A stretch of DNA of 64,000 bases from NCBI GenBank assembly GCA_020636255.1, contig JACJYE010000008.1:313772-377771 (forward strand), in the 5' to 3' direction. A program made the translations under genes and the position numbers. The notes beneath the pieces are model-generated. The model saw only the letters and a program-made list of their open reading frames with translations, made no database searches and was not told the origin of the DNA. Within the stretch, counting starts at the first letter, position 1. Every line of letters starts with the position of its first letter. This document shows, one piece after another, positions 26,002 to 33,165 of the stretch. The DNA is from Lewinellaceae bacterium. GTDB lineage: Bacteria; Bacteroidota; Bacteroidia; Chitinophagales; Saprospiraceae.

Positions 26002-27117
26002 CTAAAAAGCATACACTGCGGCCAGCAGGGCAACGGGCAAGGCCTTCGTGAATTTGCCATCGGCATCGGTATAAGCCTCTTCTGCAGCCATATCGGCGCG
26101 GAATTCCGGGATGATCGTCAGCGGGCCGACGTGGAAGTTGCCGGAGATCGTCAGGCTGATCACGTTATCGTCGGGCAGGCCCAGGATCAGGCCGTCGGGG
26201 TCGCCGATGTACTCGCCGCGCAGGCCGAGGGTGAAGGCATCGCTGAAGGCATAGTTGGCATACAGGGCAGCGCCGTACCAACTGGTGTTATCGCCTTCGC
26301 TCATCACGTTGGCCTTGGATGTGGCGTTCAGGCCAAGGCCCAGCTTTTCAGTGAGCTGATAGGTGGCCGTAATGTCAAACTGGTGGCCGGTAATACTCGG
26401 AGAAATGCTGTCTCCTTCCACGTTCTTACCACCCAGGTAGTTGAGAAAGATGCCGTAATCATCGCCGGTATACGACAGCTGGGCGCCAATGTGCTTGCCC
26501 GGCGTAAAATCGATCTTGCTGTCCGTATCATCAAACACACCGGCCATGAACCCGATATGCTCGCTGAGGCTGAAATCAGCCTTCAGGCCGGTATGGTAAA
26601 AAGGCCCGTTGGAGAACATATAGGACGTGCTGTAATTGATATTGCCCGGTGCGTCGATCAGTTCATAACCGACAAAAGTGCTGAAATTGCCAAAGGTGAA
26701 TTTCACCCAATCCGCAGGGTTGTACGTAACGTACAGCTGTTTGATAGCCGAAAGCGTTGTGCCGCTAAACCCGTTGGCCACCTCGGCGCGCGGCCCTACG
26801 GCCAGGTCGACCATAAACCCTACTTTGCCTTCCCTGGAAATGGCCACGTTGGCCATGCCCAGCGAGAAAGAATTCTGAGCGTCGGTGAAGCTGGTAGGCA
26901 AGGCGCTCTCCGTAAAGCTGTAGGCATAATATGCGTCCACAAAACCCGAAATGGTAAAGGGAAGGGCCGGCTTTTCGGGCTCCGGCTCTGCTTCTGTGGC
27001 CACACTTTCCGCCATGGCAGGTTTATCAGCTACCAGCGTAGCTTCCTGAGCATAAAGGGCAAAGCTCCAGATTTCAAAGAACATTAACAGGGACAGGGTA
27101 CACTTTAGGACTCGCAT
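26002..27117 (-). CDS. outer-membrane beta-barrel porin-like protein (bbp2/OmpL-type, 371 aa)
   Basis: An N-terminal signal peptide (MRVLKCTLSLLMFFEIWSFALYAQ) and a short charged linker precede a barrel of alternating amphipathic strands: FTISGFVDAYYAYSF at the first strand, FGNFSTFVGYELIDAPGN, NGPFYHTGLKADFSLSEH, and a C-terminus ending in aromatic Phe (ALLAAVYAF), the usual outer-membrane insertion signal. This resembles the putative beta-barrel porin-2 family. In Bacteroidota such genes often lie beside GS and ammonium-transport genes, as here, which suggests a pore for small nitrogen compounds (inference from context). Confidence 0.88.
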   Translation of the reverse strand: MRVLKCTLSLLMFFEIWSFALYAQEATLVADKPAMAESVATEAEPEPEKPALPFTISGFVDAYYAYSFTESALPTSFTDAQNSFSLGMANVAISREGKVGFMVDLAVGPRAEVANGFSGTTLSAIKQLYVTYNPADWVKFTFGNFSTFVGYELIDAPGNINYSTSYMFSNGPFYHTGLKADFSLSEHIGFMAGVFDDTDSKIDFTPGKHIGAQLSYTGDDYGIFLNYLGGKNVEGDSISPSITGHQFDITATYQLTEKLGLGLNATSKANVMSEGDNTSWYGAALYANYAFSDAFTLGLRGEYIGDPDGLILGLPDDNVISLTISGNFHVGPLTIIPEFRADMAAEEAYTDADGKFTKALPVALLAAVYAF

Positions 27118-27241
27118 AGCTCATTCATTTTGAGGATGATCAAATCAGGTTGACGACGGAACAGCAGGCTGGAAGCTGTAGTGGAAGCTTTGCCTTGCTG
27201 TTTTTACCTCGGCTGAACCTTGATCTAAATCCTCAAAATTG

Positions 27242-27273
27242 TTTGGAGAAAGTTCCCCTAACCCTTAACTTTG
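27242..27273 (+). promoter_or_regulatory. perfect Bacteroidota promoter of the 60-nt RNA candidate
   Basis: TTTG at 27242-27245, exactly 20 nt, then TAACTTTG at 27266-27273. Both boxes match the vegetative consensus without mismatch. No plus-strand gene starts within 2.4 kb downstream. Confidence 0.7.
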
Positions 27274-27279
27274 AGTTGC

Positions 27280-27341
27280 GTATATCAAGATTTCGGTTCG
27301 CCGGGGTCTTGAGGCTCTCGGTTTACCGGGAGCCTTTTTTT
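27280..27341 (+). ncRNA. candidate small RNA, about 60 nt, two stacked hairpins
   Basis: A consensus promoter (27242-27273) is followed by a transcript-sized region that ends at an intrinsic terminator. Hairpin 1 pairs 27285-27296 with 27301-27312 around a TTCG loop: 12 consecutive pairs if three central G-U wobbles are counted (TCAAGA/TCTTGA outside, CGG/CCG inside). Hairpin 2 is the terminator, 27312-27334 plus seven T. There is no ORF of any length. It is divergent from the outer-membrane barrel gene and antisense in direction to the whole nitrogen block. The start is estimated 6-8 nt after the -7 box. Confidence 0.6.
27312..27341 (+). terminator. intrinsic terminator of the small RNA candidate
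   Basis: Stem AGGCTCTCGG / CCGGGAGCCT (one G-U pair), loop TTTA, followed by TTTTTTT. It is oriented on the plus strand although every neighbouring gene within 2.4 kb is on the minus strand. Confidence 0.8.
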
Positions 27342-27557
27342 ATGCCTGGATTATCGGGATTACAGGATTACCTGGATTTTAAAGAGGAGGAGATGGGATT
27401 AGCAGGATAGCCGGGTGGCCAAATGGGTGAAATGGCCACCCGGAAAAAGCTGCCGCCTGATATTCATAGCAAGTGAGGCGGCAGGGCCCTACAGACAAAC
27501 GTCGTTAATTCCAAACCAATCCTACTAATCCAATCTCCAGGCAACTTGATCCTGGTA

Positions 27558-27680
27558 ATCCTATCCTGGGAATCGTGTAAATCCCCCTCCCCCTATCCTG
27601 GGAATTCTATCCTGGGGATCGTGTAAATCCCCCTCCCCCTATCCTGGGAATTCTATCCTGGGGATCGTGTAAATCCTATA
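27558..27680. repeat. 46-bp tandem repeat, about 2.5 copies
   Basis: The unit GTGTAAATCCCCCTCCCCCT plus ATCCTGGGAATTCT plus ATCCTGGGGATC recurs with a period of 46 bp (ATCGTG at 27572, 27618 and 27664). The spacer 27342-27557 has loosely inverted GGATTA/TAATCC-rich wording and no ORF; on the left this reads as GGATTA words, on the right as their complements. Confidence 0.85.
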
Positions 27681-27690
27681 AATCCCAGTA

Positions 27691-28947
27691 TCACTTAGCC
27701 ATTTCGAAAGCCGCTACCGGCTGGTCGGAGACCGACTCCCCATAAGCATGCATTTCGTGCTCGGTAACGTCGAGGCCTTTTTCTTCTTCTTCTTCCGATA
27801 CGCGGATACCCATGGTTTTCTTCAGGATGAACATCAGGCCGAAGGCGAAAGCGAAGGTAAAAGCCCCGATGGCGAGCGTGCCGTAGAGTTGCGTCAGGAG
27901 CTGGCTCCAGCCGGCCTTGGCGCCGAAGATCCCTACCGCCAGGGTACCCCAAATGCCGCAGGCCAGGTGTACGGAAGTAGCGCCTACCGGGTCGTCGATC
28001 TTGATGCGGTCGAAGAATACGACGGCAAAGGGGATCAGGGTGCCGGCGATGCCACCTATGAGGATGGCTTCGCCCGGGCCCATAAGGTCGGCGCCGGCAG
28101 TGATGCCCACCAGGCCACCCAATACGCCGTTCAGCACCATCGACAGGTCATGGGATTTGAAAAGGAGATAGGATGCGATGAACGCTGCTACTGCACCTGC
28201 CGCTGCTGCCAGCGAGGTGGTGACGAATACCAGCGAGACGGCCAGCGGGTCGGCCGAAAGCACGGAGCCGCCGTTGAACCCGAACCAGCCGAACCAAAGC
28301 AGAAAAACACCTGTAGCCGCCAGCGGCATGCTGTGGCCCGGAATGGGCTTGATCCCATCGCTGGTGTACTTGCCACGGCGGGCGCCCAGCAGGATGACGC
28401 AGGCCAATGCGCCCCAGCCACCAACAGCGTGAACCAGCGTAGAACCGGCGAAGTCGTAAAAGCCGGCCTCATTGAGCCAGCCGCCGCCCCACTTCCACAT
28501 ACCGGTGATGGGATAGCTCAGTGCAACGAAAATAGTCGCAAAGAGCAGGAAAGGCCCCAGCTTGACCCGCTCTGCTACAGCGCCGGAAACGATGGTGGCA
28601 GCCGTTGCGGCAAACATGGCCTGGAAAATGAAATCCGTCCAGTAGGTATAATGCCCATCGGCATAGGCAATGGCCCCTGCGTCGCCTTCAGGCAGGCTCA
28701 GGCCAAAACCCCCGAACCCGAAAAAGCCACCGCCTTCACCGCCAGGGTACATCAGGCCAAAACCGATGACGTAATAGGTCAACAGGCCGATGGCTATGAT
28801 CATGGTATTCTTAAAAAGGATGTTTACAGTATTCTTCCGTTGTACGAAGCCCGCCTCCAGGGTAGCAAAACCCAGGTGCATGATAAAAACCAGTGCAGTG
28901 GCAATGAGCATCCATACATTATTTGCAGTAAATAATGCCTCATTCAT
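27691..28947 (-). CDS. amt: ammonium transporter, Amt/MEP/Rh family (418 aa)
   Basis: It is an 11-helix inner-membrane ammonium channel. The family signs are the N-terminal FATLEAGFVQRKNTVNIL, DFAGSTLVHAVGGWGAL with the first pore His, KYTSDG, FGWFGFNGGS, and VHLACGIWGTLAVGIF with the second pore His. The C-terminal cytosolic tail is extended (about 45 residues, ending VAAFEMAK) and acidic, as in other Bacteroidota Amt proteins. A PII gene lies directly upstream on the same strand; this linkage reflects the known block of the channel by PII trimers. Confidence 0.97.
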   Translation of the reverse strand: MNEALFTANNVWMLIATALVFIMHLGFATLEAGFVQRKNTVNILFKNTMIIAIGLLTYYVIGFGLMYPGGEGGGFFGFGGFGLSLPEGDAGAIAYADGHYTYWTDFIFQAMFAATAATIVSGAVAERVKLGPFLLFATIFVALSYPITGMWKWGGGWLNEAGFYDFAGSTLVHAVGGWGALACVILLGARRGKYTSDGIKPIPGHSMPLAATGVFLLWFGWFGFNGGSVLSADPLAVSLVFVTTSLAAAAGAVAAFIASYLLFKSHDLSMVLNGVLGGLVGITAGADLMGPGEAILIGGIAGTLIPFAVVFFDRIKIDDPVGATSVHLACGIWGTLAVGIFGAKAGWSQLLTQLYGTLAIGAFTFAFAFGLMFILKKTMGIRVSEEEEEKGLDVTEHEMHAYGESVSDQPVAAFEMAK

Positions 28948-29143
28948 GGTTATTCGATTATGGTGTTAGACAATCTTAAATCGCTCCGGTAATCCGGCCT
29001 ATCTGGAAAGGGAGGATAAAGGCAGGATGGCTGTGCAGAAATGAATGATCTCCGGATGTATGGCCGGATACAGATCAGTTGTGTTTTTTTTAGTCCCTGC
29101 AATTAGCTCCTGCGATTGAATATTATAGCCTGAAAACCCTGTA

Positions 29144-29482
29144 TTATACAGCTTCGGCTCCGGTTTCCGCCGTTCTGATGCGGACGACCTGCTGAACGTC
29201 GATCACGGTTATCTTGCCATCCCCTACATCGCCGGTGCGGCCGGACTCCAGGATGGCTGCAATGATATGCTCAACCATGTCTTCAGTAGTCAGTATGTCG
29301 ATCTGTAAACGGGCAATGTAATCGGAATCGTAGGAACTTCCACGATACACGATCTTCTCGCCTTTCTGCAACCCGTAGCCCTTCACCTCTTTGAGGGTGA
29401 AAAAGCGCACGCCGATCTTAGCCAGGGCGTCGCGCACTTTTTCGAAGCGGGACAAACGGATTATAGCCTCGATTTTCTTCAT
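29144..29482 (-). CDS. glnK: nitrogen regulatory protein P-II (112 aa)
   Basis: It matches PII over its whole length: MKKIEAIIRLSRFEKVRDAL, EVKGYGLQKG, the T-loop YRGSSYDSDY (the Tyr equivalent to the uridylylated Y51 is present), GRTGDVGDGKITV (ATP-binding B-loop) and VVRIRT. PII senses ATP/ADP and 2-oxoglutarate and controls partner proteins. Position directly before amt, in the same direction with a 196-bp gap, makes AmtB gating its most likely job, hence the GlnK-type name. Confidence 0.96.
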   Translation of the reverse strand: MKKIEAIIRLSRFEKVRDALAKIGVRFFTLKEVKGYGLQKGEKIVYRGSSYDSDYIARLQIDILTTEDMVEHIIAAILESGRTGDVGDGKITVIDVQQVVRIRTAETGAEAV

Positions 29483-29560
29483 TTTTGTTTACTTTTGTTT
29501 GTTGTACAATTGGCTATCCTTCCGGAAGTGGCTATAGCACCCCGGTTTCTTCTTTTTCAC

Positions 29561-29598
29561 GGCCCTATTTGGTGTATTTATTACACAAAGCTAGGGCC
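29561..29598. promoter_or_regulatory. palindrome overlapping the predicted PII promoter
   Basis: GGCCCTATTTGGTGTA and TTACACAAAGCTAGGGCC form an imperfect inverted repeat (outer 7 bp perfect). Its right arm contains, on the minus strand, an exact -7 box TAGCTTTG (29593-29586), about 105 nt upstream of the PII start. Overlap of box and palindrome suggests an operator for a dimeric regulator or a structured leader; a clear -33 box is missing. Confidence 0.45.
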
Positions 29599-29739
29599 AA
29601 GTTGATGGTTGTGCTATTAAATTTTCCGGAGCCATGTGATGCCCACAACGCCCGCCTTAACCATAAAGCACTTATAACCAATATCTTATCCTGATTTTTA
29701 ATGTGATATTCAAGTTGCATTACGCCTTACACTGAAAGT

Positions 29740-31263
29740 ATGTTCACCATCCAGGACCAGTTATTCACCCTCATTAAATCGCTGACCAAGGCGGAAAAGC
29801 GCAATTTCCGGCTGTACGTCAACCGCCTGCAAAGCGCCGGCGACACCAAATTCCTGCAGCTGTTCGACGTGCTGGACCGCCTGGCGGAATACGATGAGGA
29901 ACAGGCCCTGAAGCGGTTGCCCGATGTAGAAAAACGCCACCTGCCCAACCTCAAACGCCATCTCTATAAACAGATCCTGACCAGCCTGCGCCTGATATAC
30001 ATACAGAAGAACATCGACATTCAGATCCGCGAGCAGCTCGACTTCGCCCGTATCCTCTATGGGAAAGGCATGTACATGCAAAGCCTGCGCATCCTGGAGC
30101 GCATCAAAAAGACGGCCCTGGAACACCACCAGGACATCCTGCACCTGGAAATACTGGAGTTCGAGAAAATGATCGAGGCCAGGCATATTACCCGCAGCCG
30201 CAAAGTGGAAAACAAAATGGAGGGCCTGCTGGAAGAAGCCGCTCACCGTAGTTACGTCACCCACTACAGCAATCTCTTTTCAAACTTCAACATCCAGGCC
30301 CACGGCTGGTATATCGTGTACGGCCATGTAAAGAACGAAACACAGGCCGAGGAGGTCCGTAACTTTTTCGAAAGCAATATGCCCAAAGGCTGGGACGAGA
30401 AAAAGCTCACCTTCTTCGAACGGGCCAACTGGTATCAGGCCAAAATGTGGTATCACTATATACGGCTGGAATTCGAGGAGGCGGCAGGCCAGGCCAGGCT
30501 GTGGGTGCAGCTCTTCCAAACCGACGAACAGATGAAACAGATGGACCCCGACCTGTACATGCGGGCGCTGTATTATCTGCTGGTGCTGCTGTATCTCATG
30601 CGCTCAAAGACGGAATTCGAGGCCTATCTCCGCCAGTTCGAGTCATTCGAACAGGCCTTCTGCGAACAGATGAACGACAATTCCCGCATGATCGCCTTCG
30701 TCTACCTCAACCTTAGCCGGCTGAACCACAGCCTGCTGCGCCGCGACCCCAAGAGCGGCATCCTCCTGGCCGGCAGTATCGGCAAGGAGTTGCCCCTGCA
30801 CGAAGCTTATATGGACGTTCACCGCAGCCTGCTGTTCTACTTCAAGTTCGCCTACCTGTATTTTTGCGACGGCCGGTACGAAAAGGCGCTCGAATACCTC
30901 AACGAGATCATCCACCTCAAATCGGCCCACCTGCGCGAGGACCTGCATTACAATGCCCGCCTGCTCCATATCTTATGCCACTACGAGCTGGGCCACTACG
31001 ACCTGCTCGACTACCTGCTCTCATCGGCCCAGCGCCAGTACCAGAAAGGAGAAGGCATCAGCGAAATGTCCCGTGCCACGCTGCGCTTTCTGCGACAGCT
31101 CACCCAGGCGCCGCCAGCCAGCCACCTGCAGGCCTTCAGGCAGTTCCACACCAAGCTGCAGGGGCTCCAGGCCGACAAATACGAAAGGAAAGCCCTGAAT
31201 TACCTCGATATTCCTGCCTGGGTAAAGGGCAAAGCCAGCATTGGCCATCAATCGACACCATAA
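29740..31263 (+). CDS. conserved alpha-solenoid protein of unknown function (507 aa)
   Basis: I do not recognise a named family. The protein is soluble, without signal peptide or catalytic motif, and is predicted almost entirely helical. TPR-like pairs of helices recur (for example SLRILERIKKTALEHHQDIL, YEKALEYLNEIIHLKSAHL and HILCHYELGHYDLLDYLLSS). The start IQDQLFTLIKSLTKAEKRNF, with its short Lys/Arg-rich N-terminal helix, looks like a conserved signature. A scaffold or regulatory role is a guess. It ends by overlapping the convergent esterase gene by 16 bp. Confidence 0.75.
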   Translation: MFTIQDQLFTLIKSLTKAEKRNFRLYVNRLQSAGDTKFLQLFDVLDRLAEYDEEQALKRLPDVEKRHLPNLKRHLYKQILTSLRLIYIQKNIDIQIREQLDFARILYGKGMYMQSLRILERIKKTALEHHQDILHLEILEFEKMIEARHITRSRKVENKMEGLLEEAAHRSYVTHYSNLFSNFNIQAHGWYIVYGHVKNETQAEEVRNFFESNMPKGWDEKKLTFFERANWYQAKMWYHYIRLEFEEAAGQARLWVQLFQTDEQMKQMDPDLYMRALYYLLVLLYLMRSKTEFEAYLRQFESFEQAFCEQMNDNSRMIAFVYLNLSRLNHSLLRRDPKSGILLAGSIGKELPLHEAYMDVHRSLLFYFKFAYLYFCDGRYEKALEYLNEIIHLKSAHLREDLHYNARLLHILCHYELGHYDLLDYLLSSAQRQYQKGEGISEMSRATLRFLRQLTQAPPASHLQAFRQFHTKLQGLQADKYERKALNYLDIPAWVKGKASIGHQSTP

Positions 31264-32285
31264 AAAACCGCGTTCAAAAAGGCCAGCATCCTGTCAAGGG
31301 CCGTCGGCGCATCCTTCTCAAAACTATTACCCAAATAGGGATTAACCCCTGAATCCAGGAACGCATGCGGGCGGCCTTCGTATTCCCAGTATTCTACCGG
31401 TTGGCCGGCAGCCTGTAATTTACCCATATAGTGCCTCACCGATTCCGGCGTCGTAAGATTGTCTTTCTCCCCTACCGTGAGCAGTTGAGGAGGCAGCCTG
31501 CGCTCGGTTGCATCGGGGATGTGGTAAATGGGGGAAACCGCTTTATAATATTCCGGGTTGTCAATCATGTTGTAGGACGCTCCGAAAATGGGGCGTGGGG
31601 CTGCGCCGCCCAACTGCCAGAAGATATTGGAAGGAGCTTCAAAACCGTTGCGGCAGGCCTCATAAAGGTCAAAAGCCCCATAGCTGATGATGGCCGCCTG
31701 AACGGCCAGCCCTTTCTTTTTCGCTATCTTTTCAGCGCGCTTGCCGCCGGGCAGGTAAGAAGGGTTAAAACCCAATGGTTCAGCCTCAAAACCCGTAGTA
31801 CTGAGCTGGTTTCCCATAACTACGACCATGGAAGCCAGATGCCCCCCGGCACTGTCGCCCGTTACGGCCAGTTTCTTTTTGTCGCCCTTGTATTTACCGA
31901 TATTTTCCTTAATCCATAATACCGCACCGAAGACATCCTCCACGATCTGGTTCATACGCACGGTATTACCCTGGCCTACCAACAGGCGGTAGTTGACATT
32001 ACACACGACATATTCCCCATGCTCCGCAATGTATTGCGCCATCTCATCCATAATGGATTTATTATTGATCAGCCAGCCGCCACCATGGAAAATGACGAGC
32101 ACAGGGTATTTCTTTTTACCTGTCTCGGGAGTATAAATATCCATCGTCAGGCCAAACCCATCAGGCGAAGCCCATAAAACATCCTTTTTTACCGCGTAAG
32201 GATGCGTACCATTCCCATGCTGCGACAGGGCCGGGACTTGAAAGATCAACAGATTGAGCAGAAAGAGTTGGAAGATTTTCATCAT
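31248..32285 (-). CDS. secreted alpha/beta-hydrolase, HSL/BD-FAE-like esterase (345 aa)
   Basis: A signal peptide (MMKIFQLFLLNLLIFQVPAL) is followed by an alpha/beta-hydrolase domain of the carboxylesterase/lipase type: the oxyanion motif FHGGGWLIN, the nucleophile elbow GDSAGGHLAS, and the C-terminal GRPHAFLDSG with the catalytic His; the Asp is probably in GEKDNLTTPE. Family members hydrolyse acetyl, feruloyl or other esters, often on plant polysaccharides. It is divergent from the Nudix-type regulator that heads the glycoside-hydrolase cluster, so de-esterification of the same glycan is plausible. Confidence 0.9.
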   Translation of the reverse strand: MMKIFQLFLLNLLIFQVPALSQHGNGTHPYAVKKDVLWASPDGFGLTMDIYTPETGKKKYPVLVIFHGGGWLINNKSIMDEMAQYIAEHGEYVVCNVNYRLLVGQGNTVRMNQIVEDVFGAVLWIKENIGKYKGDKKKLAVTGDSAGGHLASMVVVMGNQLSTTGFEAEPLGFNPSYLPGGKRAEKIAKKKGLAVQAAIISYGAFDLYEACRNGFEAPSNIFWQLGGAAPRPIFGASYNMIDNPEYYKAVSPIYHIPDATERRLPPQLLTVGEKDNLTTPESVRHYMGKLQAAGQPVEYWEYEGRPHAFLDSGVNPYLGNSFEKDAPTALDRMLAFLNAVFYGVD

Positions 32286-32329
32286 TTTATTTTATTGCGT
32301 CATTTTAACACAATGAAAATACGATAATA

Positions 32330-32361
32330 TTCGAAAAAGGCCAATCTTTAACATATTTTGC
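32330..32361 (+). promoter_or_regulatory. possible promoter of the Nudix-type regulator gene
   Basis: TTCG at 32330-32333, 20 nt, then TATTTTGC at 32354-32361, an approximate match to TTTG/TAnnTTTG, 16 nt before the start codon. The 92-bp divergent spacer must also hold the esterase promoter. Confidence 0.35.
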
Positions 32362-32377
32362 AGAAAAAAAATAGTGT

Positions 32378-33127
32378 ATGCCTGGATTTGCGACAGATCA
32401 ACTCCTCCAGGGCCTATCGGTGGACTGCGTTATTTTCGGCTTTCACCAGAACGAGTTGAAGGTTCTGCTACTTAAGCTGAAACAGTTAGACATGTGGGCC
32501 CTGCCAGGCGGCTTTGTCGGTGTAACCGAGGACGTCGACCAGGCTGCGACGAGGGTATTGAGCGAACGGACAGGCCTGGAAGATATCTTTCTCCAGCAGT
32601 TCTTCCTCTTTGGCGATGCCAGCCGCCACAGGGCCGGGCATGGCGCCCGGCTTGCAGAACTGGGGGCCATCCCTGCGGAATGGGCAGACTGGCTTGACCG
32701 GCGCTTCGTCACATTGGGTTACTACGCCCTGGTGGAATACTCCAGGGTAAAAGCCCCGAAGCCCGACCAAACGTCGGAATCATGTGAATGGTGTGCGCTC
32801 AATGCCCTGCCGAAGCTGATGCTCGACCATTCCGAGATCCTGACAAAGGCCCATGACACCCTGAAAAAGCACCTGAACGACCAGCCCATCGGGCTCAACC
32901 TGCTGCCTGCGCAGTTTACTATGCCAGAGCTGCAGGCGCTGTATGAAACGGTTTTGGGCACAACGCTGGACCGCAGGAATTTCCAGCGCAAGATGCTCGG
33001 CTACGGCATTCTAAACCGCACCGGCAAACGGATGACCGGCGCCCCGCACAAAGCGCCCTGGCTGTACGAGTTTGATGAAGAAAAATATCGCCTGGCGTTA
33101 CAAGCCGGCCTGAATACCGGCTGGTAA
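32378..33127 (+). CDS. Nudix-domain transcriptional regulator, NrtR/AraR-like (249 aa)
   Basis: Residues 10-150 have the Nudix fold with WALPGGFV, but the Nudix box is degenerate: after the Gly-Gly the helix reads AATRVLSERTGL where an active enzyme needs RExxEExG. The C-terminal 90 residues form a winged-helix domain (FTMPELQALYETVLGT, RRNFQRKMLGYGIL, KAPWLYEFD), as in the NrtR family. Such Nudix-related regulators in Bacteroidota bind sugar or nucleotide effectors and control sugar-use genes. Its place directly upstream of three glycoside hydrolases suggests it controls them. Confidence 0.88.
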   Translation: MPGFATDQLLQGLSVDCVIFGFHQNELKVLLLKLKQLDMWALPGGFVGVTEDVDQAATRVLSERTGLEDIFLQQFFLFGDASRHRAGHGARLAELGAIPAEWADWLDRRFVTLGYYALVEYSRVKAPKPDQTSESCEWCALNALPKLMLDHSEILTKAHDTLKKHLNDQPIGLNLLPAQFTMPELQALYETVLGTTLDRRNFQRKMLGYGILNRTGKRMTGAPHKAPWLYEFDEEKYRLALQAGLNTGW

Positions 33128-33165
33128 CGCCGCTTTGACAGTCCGATCCATAAAAAAATAAAGAC

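Noticed and set aside
27150..27410. 86-codon plus-strand frame over the small RNA candidate
   Set aside because: It begins before the promoter boxes and runs through the terminator hairpin; the composition is not protein-like.
27558..27680. CRISPR array from the 46-bp tandem repeat
   Set aside because: Direct head-to-tail tandem repeat without spacers.
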